A stretch of 64,000 nt of DNA, taken from positions 1-64,000 of the forward strand of contig NZ_BMRM01000034.1 in the NCBI RefSeq assembly GCF_014648635.1. Reading direction: 5' to 3'. Origin of the DNA: Streptomyces cinerochromogenes (GTDB lineage: Bacteria; Actinomycetota; Actinomycetes; Streptomycetales; Streptomycetaceae). Position numbers and translations under genes: made by a program. The notes under the pieces were generated by a model. The model was not told the DNA's origin, ran no database searches, and saw only the letters and a program-made list of their open reading frames with translations. Positions 56,397 through 64,000 of this stretch are shown here, piece after piece; positions within the stretch are counted from its first letter, which is position 1, and each line of letters starts with the position of its first letter.

Positions 56397-57524
56397 CTAC
56401 GACGTACGGAGGACATGCGGGGCAGAAGCAGTCGAACCGCGCACCACCAGCTCCGGCATGAACACGAACTCGCTGTGCGGAGCCGGCGTCCCGCCTATCT
56501 CCTCCAGCAGGGTGCGCACCGCCGCCTGCCCCATCGCCGGGACCGGCTTGCGGACCGTGGTCAGCGGAGGGTCGGTGAAGGCGATCAGCGGGGAGTCGTC
56601 GAAGCCGACCACGGACACGTCCCGGGGGACCTCCAGGCCGCGCTGCCGGGCCGCCCGTATCGCGCCGAGCGCCATCATGTCGCTGGCGCAGACCACCGCC
56701 GTGCAGTCCCGCTCGATCAGCGCCGTCGCGGCCGCCTGGCCGCCCTCCAGCGTGTACAGCGAGTGCTGCACGAGATCCGCCTCGACGGTCTCCGCGCTCA
56801 GCCCGAGCTGGTCCTGCATCGCCCGGACGAAACCCTCGATCTTGCGCTGCACCGGCACGAACCGCTTCGGCCCGAGCGCGAGCCCGATCCGGGTGTGCCC
56901 CAGCGACGCCAGGTGCGTCACCGCGAGCGCCATGGCCGCCCGGTCGTCGGGGGAGATGAACGGCGCCTGCACCTTCGGCGAGAACCCGTCCACCAGCACG
57001 AAGGGCACGCCCTGTGCGCGCAGCCGCTCGTAGCGCTGCATGTCGGCGGTGGTGTCCGCGTGCAGCCCGGAGACGTAGATGATCCCGGCGACCCCCCGGT
57101 CCACCAGCATCTCGGTCAGCTCGTCCTCCGTCGACCCGCCCGGGGTCTGGGTGGCGAGCACCGGCGTGTAGCCCTGGCGGGTCAGCGCCTGTCCGATGAC
57201 CTGGGCCAGGGCCGGGAATATCGGATTCTCCAGCTCCGGCGTGATCAGGCCCACCAGGCCCTCGCTGCGCTGCCGCAGCCGTACCGGCCGTTCGTAGCCC
57301 AGCACGTCCAGGGCGGCGAGCACGGACTGGCGGGTGGTGGCGGCGACGCCCGGCTTCCCGTTGAGGACCCGGCTGACGGTCGCTTCGCTCACCCCCGCCT
57401 GCGCAGCGATGTCGGCAAGCCGTGTGGTCACGGGACTGGACTGTACCGGTCGTATCTGCCCTTGCACACCGGCCGGACGCCGGGCGCGGGCGGGCGCACG
57501 GCCGGCCGTGGGTTGCTGCGTCAT
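56397..57524 (-). CDS. malR: MalR, LacI-type repressor of maltose use
   Basis: A 375-residue LacI/GalR repressor. The helix-turn-helix reads RLADIAAQAGVSEATVSRVLNGKPGV, with a hinge around VLAALDVLGYERP, and a periplasmic-binding-like ligand domain (LVGLITPELENPIFPALAQVIGQ...; VCASDMMALGAI). GAGGGAG eight bases before the ATG supports 57524; a GTG at the helix-turn-helix start gives the shorter form annotated in S. coelicolor. It is divergent from malEFG; CTTGCA-type operators lie between them. Confidence 0.93.
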   Translation of the reverse strand: MTQQPTAGRAPARARRPAGVQGQIRPVQSSPVTTRLADIAAQAGVSEATVSRVLNGKPGVAATTRQSVLAALDVLGYERPVRLRQRSEGLVGLITPELENPIFPALAQVIGQALTRQGYTPVLATQTPGGSTEDELTEMLVDRGVAGIIYVSGLHADTTADMQRYERLRAQGVPFVLVDGFSPKVQAPFISPDDRAAMALAVTHLASLGHTRIGLALGPKRFVPVQRKIEGFVRAMQDQLGLSAETVEADLVQHSLYTLEGGQAAATALIERDCTAVVCASDMMALGAIRAARQRGLEVPRDVSVVGFDDSPLIAFTDPPLTTVRKPVPAMGQAAVRTLLEEIGGTPAPHSEFVFMPELVVRGSTASAPHVLRTS

Positions 57525-57554
57525 CGCGCTCCCTCGGAAATCTGGTGGCAAGAG

Positions 57555-57678
57555 CTTGCAGAGTCTTGCACAAGTGTCGTCCCCGCCGCTCGGCGCCGCC
57601 ACCACCGGGTTGCGGCGCGGTCGACGGCCGGTCACGGGCCGGTAACCATCGTGTCCTCTTGCACTTTTTTTCTGCAAG
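57555..57678. promoter_or_regulatory. MalR operator region between malR and malE
   Basis: Heptamers CTTGCAG (57555-57561) and CTTGCAC (57565-57571) in direct repeat ten bases apart lie near malR; CTTGCAC (57658-57664) and the inverted CTGCAAG (57672-57678) lie before malE, overlapping likely promoter elements. These match the CTTGCAG motif reported for MalR/Reg1 of streptomycetes. The exact bound set needs footprinting. Confidence 0.7.
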
Positions 57679-57808
57679 GTCTTTCGCAACGCTTACATCG
57701 CTGTTACGTTCCCAGTCGCCCGGCCGCGGCAACGGCGCAGTCGGCAAGTCGCAGAGGCGGACGGGACCGCCCTCTGTACCACTCGGGCTTAACCCTCAAG
57801 GAGAACTC

Positions 57809-59077
57809 ATGCGGCGTGGCATAGCGGCCTCCGCGCTGGTGGCGTCCCTCGCCCTGACGGCGACGGCGTGCGGCGGGAGCGACAGCGGGAAGTCGGACGG
57901 CCCGGTCACCATCACCTGGTGGGACACCTCCAACGCCACGAACGAGGCGCCGACGTACAAGGCCCTGGTCCAGCAGTTCGAGGCCGCGCACAAGGACATC
58001 AAGGTCAAGTACGTCAACGTCCCCTTCGACCAGGCGCAGAACAAGTTCGACACCGCGGCCGGCGCCAAGGGCGCCCCGGACATCCTGCGCTCCGAGGTCG
58101 GCTGGACCCCCGCCTTCGCCAAGAAGGGCTTCTTCCTGCCGCTGGACGGCACGGAGGCCCTCGCCGACCAGGGCAAGTTCGAGCCGAACCTGATCAAGCA
58201 GGCCCAGTACGAGGGCAAGACCTACGGCGTGCCGTTCGTCACCGACACCCTCGCTCTGGTCTACAACAAGGCCCTGTTCAAGAAGGCCGGCATCACCGAG
58301 GCCCCCAAGACCTGGGACGAGCTGAAGGCCGACGCCGCCAAGATCAAGGACAAGGCCCAGGTCGACGGCTACTGGGGCTCCACCCAGGCCTACTACGCCC
58401 AGACCTTCCTCTACGGCGAGGGCACCGACACCGTCGACGTCGCCGCCAAGAAGATCACGGTGAACTCGGCCGCCGCGAAGAAGGCCTACGGCACCTGGCT
58501 GAGCCTGTTCGACGGCAAGGGCCTGCACAAGGCCGACGCCACCGCCGACGCCTACGCCCACATCCAGGACGCGTTCGTCAACGGCAAGGTCGCCGCGATC
58601 ATCCAGGGCCCCTGGGAGATCACGAACTTCTACAAGGGCAGCGCCTTCAAGGACAAGTCGAACCTCGGCATCGCCACCGTCCCGGCCGGCTCCGCCGGCA
58701 AGGCGGGCGCCCCGACCGGCGGCCACAACCTCTCGGTCTACGCCGGCTCCGACCAGGCCCACCAGGCGGCGGCCCTGAAGTTCGTGAAGTTCATGACCTC
58801 GGCGCAGGCCCAGGAGACCATCGCGCTGAAGAACTCCACCCTGCCCACCCGCTCCGACGCCTACACCGACAAGGTCAAGACCGACCCGGGCATCGCCGGC
58901 TACCAGGGCGTCCTGGCCGCCGCGCAGCCCCGCCCGGCGCTGCCCGAGTACAGCTCCCTGTGGGGCCCGCTCGACACCGAGCTGCCCAAGGTCGCCAGCG
59001 GCAAGGAGTCGCTGGACAAGGGCCTGGACAACGCCGAGCTGGCCATCTCCAAGCTGGTCGACGGCTTCAGCAAGTGA
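57809..59077 (+). CDS. malE: Maltose/maltodextrin-binding lipoprotein
   Basis: A 422-residue solute-binding lipoprotein of the ABC sugar family. Signal peptide ends in a lipobox TATAC with the cysteine at residue 21. Family features are ITWWDTSNATNEAP, FDQAQNKFDTAAGAKGAPDILRSEVGWTPAFAKKGFFLPLDG and VNGKVAAIIQGPWEI. AAGGAG precedes the ATG. First gene of malEFG-aglA; a hairpin after its stop may raise its expression over the permeases. Confidence 0.94.
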   Translation: MRRGIAASALVASLALTATACGGSDSGKSDGPVTITWWDTSNATNEAPTYKALVQQFEAAHKDIKVKYVNVPFDQAQNKFDTAAGAKGAPDILRSEVGWTPAFAKKGFFLPLDGTEALADQGKFEPNLIKQAQYEGKTYGVPFVTDTLALVYNKALFKKAGITEAPKTWDELKADAAKIKDKAQVDGYWGSTQAYYAQTFLYGEGTDTVDVAAKKITVNSAAAKKAYGTWLSLFDGKGLHKADATADAYAHIQDAFVNGKVAAIIQGPWEITNFYKGSAFKDKSNLGIATVPAGSAGKAGAPTGGHNLSVYAGSDQAHQAAALKFVKFMTSAQAQETIALKNSTLPTRSDAYTDKVKTDPGIAGYQGVLAAAQPRPALPEYSSLWGPLDTELPKVASGKESLDKGLDNAELAISKLVDGFSK

Positions 59078-59083
59078 GTCCGC

Positions 59084-59136
59084 GTGGCCGTCGGATCCTC
59101 CCACCGCAAGGAGGGGGGGAAGGATCCGGCGGCCAC
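59084..59136 (+). terminator. Hairpin between malE and malF
   Basis: Outer arms GTGGCC/GGCCAC and inner CGGATCCT/AGGATCCG enclose CCCACCGCAAGGAGGG-like loop bases. It starts six bases after malE and probably stabilises the malE message or partly stops transcription. Confidence 0.6.
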
Positions 59137-59182
59137 CGCCTGTGCCCGGCCCAACCCCTTGAACGTTTGAAGGTGTCGAACC

Positions 59183-60187
59183 ATGACAGTCGCCATCGAC
59201 CGCGCGACCGGCAAGCGCCGCGGTGACCGCGCGCCTCGTCCCGGGCTGGGGCAGCGCGTGCGGAACGGCTTGCAGAAGTACTGGTACGCCTACGCGATGA
59301 TCGCCCCGGTGGTCGTCGTGCTCGGCGTCCTCGTGGGCTACCCGCTGGTGCGGGGCTTCTACCTCACCCTCACGGACGCCAACAGCCTCAACTCGGCGCG
59401 CACGATCGGCGTCAACCACATCGACGCCACCTACAAGTTCATCGGCCTCGACAACTACCGGGACATCCTGTTCGGCCCGACGGCCTACGACCGGTTCTGG
59501 TCGCACTTCCTGTGGACCGTCTTCTGGACGGTCGCCTGCGTGGCCCTGCACTACACCATCGGACTCGGCCTCGCGCTCATGCTCAACCAGAAGCTGCGCG
59601 GCCGCACCGCCTACCGGCTGCTGCTCGTCCTGCCCTGGGCCGTGCCGACCTTCGTCACCGTCTTCTCCTGGCGGATCATGCTCGCCGACTCCGGCGTGCT
59701 CAACCAGATCCTCGGCGCCCTGCACCTGCCCCAGCCCGAGTGGCTGGAGGACACCTTCTGGCAGCGCTTCGCCGCGATCATGGTCAACACCTGGTGCGGT
59801 GTGCCGTTCATGATGCTGTCCCTGCTCGGCGGCCTGCAGTCGATCGACTCCTCGCTCTACGAGGCCGCGGAGATGGACGGCGCGAGTGCCTGGCAGCGCT
59901 TCCGGCACGTCACCCTGCCCGGGCTGCGCTCGGTCAGCTCCACCGTCGTGCTGCTCGGCATCATCTGGACCTTCAACCAGTTCGTCATCATCTTCCTGCT
60001 GTTCGGCAAGAACTCCGCGCCGGACGCCCAGATCCTCGTCACCTGGGCCTACACGCTGGGCTTCGGCCAGCAGCCGCGCGACTTCGCCCAGTCCGCCGCG
60101 TACGGCGTGCTGCTGCTGTCGATCCTCACCGTCTTCACCTCCTTCTACTTCCGCTGGCTGAAGCGCAATGACCAGCTCGCCGTCTGA
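59183..60187 (+). CDS. malF: Maltose ABC transporter permease MalF
   Basis: A 334-residue membrane permease with six hydrophobic segments. The ABC EAA loop is YEAAEMDGASAWQRFRHVTLPGL, near the C terminus. The N-terminal part contains IAPVVVVLGVLVGYPLVRGFYLTLTD. The ATG is at 59183, 47 bases after the malE-malF hairpin. It forms the heterodimeric channel with MalG; the ATPase (MsiK-type) is encoded elsewhere, as usual in streptomycetes. Confidence 0.94.
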   Translation: MTVAIDRATGKRRGDRAPRPGLGQRVRNGLQKYWYAYAMIAPVVVVLGVLVGYPLVRGFYLTLTDANSLNSARTIGVNHIDATYKFIGLDNYRDILFGPTAYDRFWSHFLWTVFWTVACVALHYTIGLGLALMLNQKLRGRTAYRLLLVLPWAVPTFVTVFSWRIMLADSGVLNQILGALHLPQPEWLEDTFWQRFAAIMVNTWCGVPFMMLSLLGGLQSIDSSLYEAAEMDGASAWQRFRHVTLPGLRSVSSTVVLLGIIWTFNQFVIIFLLFGKNSAPDAQILVTWAYTLGFGQQPRDFAQSAAYGVLLLSILTVFTSFYFRWLKRNDQLAV

Positions 60188-60206
60188 CGCCGCAGGAGCC
60201 GCCGCC

Positions 60207-61112
60207 ATGAGCACCACCACCCTGGACAAGACCGAGACCGCCCCGGCCCCCGCACCCGCGCCCCGGCGCCGCGGCCGCCGGCGCGGCGAGCGCGGACCGC
60301 TCGGTGTCGCCCTGCTGCACGGCGGCCTCGTCGTGGCGAGCCTGATCGCCCTGGCCCCGGTGGCCTGGCTGTGCTACCTCTCGCTCGGCCCGGACAAGGA
60401 GGACTACCTGCACCCGCGCGGCATCGCGGGCAAGGCGACCTTCTCCAACTTCAGCTTCGTGCTGGAGAACACCGCGTTCCTCGACTGGTTCAAGTCGACC
60501 ATGATCGTGGCCCTCGGCACCACGCTGATCGGTGTCCTGGTCGCCGCCACCACCGGCTACGCGGTCTCCCGGATGCGCTTCCCCGGCTACAAGCAGCTGA
60601 TGTGGGTCCTGCTGCTCACCCAGGCCTTCCCGATCGCCATCCTGATCGTGCCGATGTACGAGATCTTCAGCGAACTCGGCCTCATCGACACCTACTGGGC
60701 GCTGATCCTCATCAACTGCACCACCGCCGTGCCGTACAGCGCCTGGCTGCTCAAGGGGTACTTCGACACCATCCCCTTCGAGATCGACGAGGCCGGACGC
60801 GTGGACGGGCTCAGCCCCTTCGGCACCTTCTTTCGGCTGATCCTGCCGCTGGCCCGCCCGGGCCTGGCCGTGGCCGCGTTCTACAACTTCATCACCGCCG
60901 TCGGCGAGGTCGCCTTCGCGACGACCTTCCTGCTGGACGACTCCAAGTACACCTTCGCCGTCGGCCTGCAGACCTTCGTCAGCGAGCACGACGCCCAGTG
61001 GAACTACATGGCCGCCACCGCGGTGCTGATCGCGATACCCGTGACCGTGTTCTTCTACCTCGTGCAGAAGAACCTCGTCACCGGCCTCACCGCCGGCGGC
61101 ACCAAGGGCTGA
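60207..61112 (+). CDS. malG: Maltose ABC transporter permease MalG
   Basis: A 301-residue permease. The EAA loop is EIDEAGRVDGLSPFGTFFRLILPLARPGL. Six hydrophobic helices and a basic N terminus (RRRGRRRGERGPL) are visible. An in-frame ATG at 60168 overlaps malF; the ATG at 60207 is chosen because GCAGGAG stands nine bases upstream. Translation is close to the malF stop, so the two permeases are made together. Confidence 0.93.
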   Translation: MSTTTLDKTETAPAPAPAPRRRGRRRGERGPLGVALLHGGLVVASLIALAPVAWLCYLSLGPDKEDYLHPRGIAGKATFSNFSFVLENTAFLDWFKSTMIVALGTTLIGVLVAATTGYAVSRMRFPGYKQLMWVLLLTQAFPIAILIVPMYEIFSELGLIDTYWALILINCTTAVPYSAWLLKGYFDTIPFEIDEAGRVDGLSPFGTFFRLILPLARPGLAVAAFYNFITAVGEVAFATTFLLDDSKYTFAVGLQTFVSEHDAQWNYMAATAVLIAIPVTVFFYLVQKNLVTGLTAGGTKG

Positions 61113-61230
61113 CGCCCGCCACCGTCCAGGCGGGCCGCGGTGTCCATCCGACCCCGCTGTCACCGCGGCCCGCCTCGCCCGCCGCACCCACCGACCGCCC
61201 ACCATGCCCCAGTTACGTATCAAGGACGCC

Positions 61231-62910
<1,680 letters not shown>

Positions 62911-62927
62911 CCGCCCGTCTGAAAGTT

Positions 62928-63017
62928 CTTGCATCAAGTTCACAACGGCCCGCTGCCTTTCGGCCAGCGGGCCTTTAACATCTGCGTCACCGCAAGTTTG
63001 CTGAAAGATTTCAGCAA
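62928..63017. promoter_or_regulatory. MalR-type sites between aglA and the amylase gene
   Basis: CTTGCATCAAG (62928-62938) and the perfect 20-bp dyad TTGCTGAAA-GA-TTTCAGCAA (62998-63017), the latter 47 bases before the amylase ATG. Both belong to the CTTGCA/TTGCAG class of sites in streptomycete amylase promoters. The first lies before the aglA terminator hairpin, the second after it. Confidence 0.6.
62947..62976 (+). terminator. Intrinsic terminator after aglA
   Basis: Perfect 9-bp stem GGCCCGCTG/CAGCGGGCC with a nine-base loop, followed by TTTAAC, about 40 bases after the aglA stop. Confidence 0.8.
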
Positions 63018-63064
63018 GCGCCTTCAGCGGCCCTTGTCGCCTTCAACGTCGAAGGACCCCACAC

Positions 63065-64000
63065 ATGGCACGCAGAACCCTCCCCGTGGCGGCAGCCCTC
63101 ACCGCAGCCGCTCTGGTTGGCATGACCCCGACTACCGCTGAGGCCTCCCCGCCCGGCACCAAGGACGTCACCGCCGTCCTCTTCGAGTGGAACTACGCCT
63201 CGGTGGCCAAGGAGTGCACCAGCACCCTCGGCCCCGCCGGCTACGGCTACGTCCAGGTCTCCCCGCCCGCCGAGCACATACAGGGCTCGCAGTGGTGGAC
63301 GTCGTACCAGCCGGTGTCGTACAAGATCGCGGGCCGCCTCGGTGACCGCACCGCGTTCCGGGACATGGTGAACACCTGCCACGCGGCGGGTGTGAAGGTC
63401 GTGGTGGACACCGTCGTCAACCACATGTCGGCGGGCTCCGGCACCGGCACCGGCGGCTCGTCGTACACGAAGTACGACTACCCGGGCCTGTACTCCTCCT
63501 ACGACTTCGACGACTGCACCTCCCAGGTGTCGAACTACTCCGACCGCTGGAACGTGCAGCACTGCGAACTCGTCGGCCTCGCCGACCTCGACACCGGTGA
63601 GGAGTACGTCCGCAAGACGATCGCCGGCTACATGAACGACCTGCTCGGTCTCGGTGTCGACGGCTTCCGCATCGACGCGGCCAAGCACATACCCGCCGAC
63701 GACCTGGCGAACATCAAGAGCCGCCTGAGCAACCCGTCCGTCTACTGGAAGCAGGAGGTCATCTACGGGGCGGGCGAGGCCGTCCAGCCCGGCGAGTACA
63801 CCGGCAACGGGGACGTCCAGGAGTTCCGCTACGCCTACGACCTCAAGCGCGTCTTCACCAGCGAGAAGCTCGCCTACCTGAACAACTACGGCGAGGGCTG
63901 GGGCTACCTCGGCAGCTCGTCCGCCGGTGTCTTCGTGGACAACCACGACACCGAGCGCAACGGCAGCACCCTGAACTACAAGAACGGCGCCACCTACACC
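63065..64000 (+). CDS. Secreted GH13 alpha-amylase (partial)
   Basis: The first 312 codons of an extracellular starch hydrolase; the gene continues past the right edge. Signal peptide RRTLPVAAALTAAALVGMTPTTAEA. The streptomycete amylase start VTAVLFEWNYASVAKECTS, the catalytic-site motifs DTVVNH, GFRIDAAKH (nucleophile Asp), GEAV (acid Glu) and VDNHDTER, and cysteine pairs in KECTSTLG, NTCHAAG, DDCTSQV and VQHCEL are visible. GAAGGA nine bases before the ATG. Degrades starch to maltooligosaccharides taken up by MalEFG. Confidence 0.94.
   Translation, partial: MARRTLPVAAALTAAALVGMTPTTAEASPPGTKDVTAVLFEWNYASVAKECTSTLGPAGYGYVQVSPPAEHIQGSQWWTSYQPVSYKIAGRLGDRTAFRDMVNTCHAAGVKVVVDTVVNHMSAGSGTGTGGSSYTKYDYPGLYSSYDFDDCTSQVSNYSDRWNVQHCELVGLADLDTGEEYVRKTIAGYMNDLLGLGVDGFRIDAAKHIPADDLANIKSRLSNPSVYWKQEVIYGAGEAVQPGEYTGNGDVQEFRYAYDLKRVFTSEKLAYLNNYGEGWGYLGSSSAGVFVDNHDTERNGSTLNYKNGATYT

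Overview
The window is high-GC actinobacterial chromosome and almost certainly Streptomyces. The evidence is very high GC in third codon positions, frequent GTG starts, many apparently leaderless genes, a helix-turn-helix/DUF397/anti-sigma locus, a SARP/AfsR-type regulator, and a malR-malEFG-aglA cluster with glnE and a glnA2-type glutamine synthetase nearby. From memory, glnE, glnA2 and the mal genes lie near one another in S. coelicolor as well. It reads as core or near-core chromosome rather than an island: I see no prophage, CRISPR array, tRNA, rRNA or intact transposase. The only mobile element found is one MITE-like inverted-repeat element.

Left part (1-12 kb): the start of a class Ia ribonucleotide reductase gene (minus strand) behind two NrdR boxes; a DoxX membrane protein; redox enzymes (aldo/keto reductase, SDR, Gfo/Idh/MocA); a D,D-carboxypeptidase; a Bcr/CflA efflux pump coupled to a serine hydrolase; an Rsm22-type methyltransferase; a TetR regulator; and a stand-alone prim-pol-like protein. 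From 12.1 to 16.4 kb lies an iron-uptake operon, efeO-efeB-efeU plus a fourth lipoprotein gene, behind two tandem iron boxes.

Middle (16.5-34 kb): PhzF-like isomerase, methionine aminopeptidase, an intracellular-type sialidase, F420:NADP oxidoreductase, an M50 protease, a 1087-residue SARP-family regulator next to a drug-type ABC exporter whose promoter carries three 11-bp direct repeats, panB, an MFS/TetR pair with a clear dyad operator, a membrane-anchored endonuclease/exonuclease/phosphatase protein resembling VanJ, and another MFS pump. The pump is followed by the 186-bp MITE-like element, which abuts the stop codon of the next gene.

Right-centre (34-52 kb): a secreted lipase; a divergent regulatory locus (RsbW-like kinase plus small ORF, facing an XRE/DUF5753 regulator plus DUF397 protein); a secreted sedolisin protease; a DUF3105-DUF305 pair; a nitric-oxide module (nsrR and hmp, each with a candidate NsrR box); glnA2; a basic amino-acid decarboxylase; and a phosphatase-MFS-TolB operon preceded by a two-unit PHO box.

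Right end (52-64 kb): glnE, a PAP2 phosphatase, then maltose/starch use: malR divergent from malEFG-aglA, followed by a secreted alpha-amylase cut by the window edge. The recurring heptamers and dyads in the malR-malE and aglA-amylase gaps suggest that MalR controls uptake, cytoplasmic hydrolysis and extracellular starch degradation together.

Two structural themes recur. At least eleven genes have a TANNNT-like -10 box ending 6-8 bases before the start codon. Two gene 3' ends (the ABC permease, and the glnE/PAP2 junction) are extended into degenerate minisatellites whose units copy the last codons of the gene.
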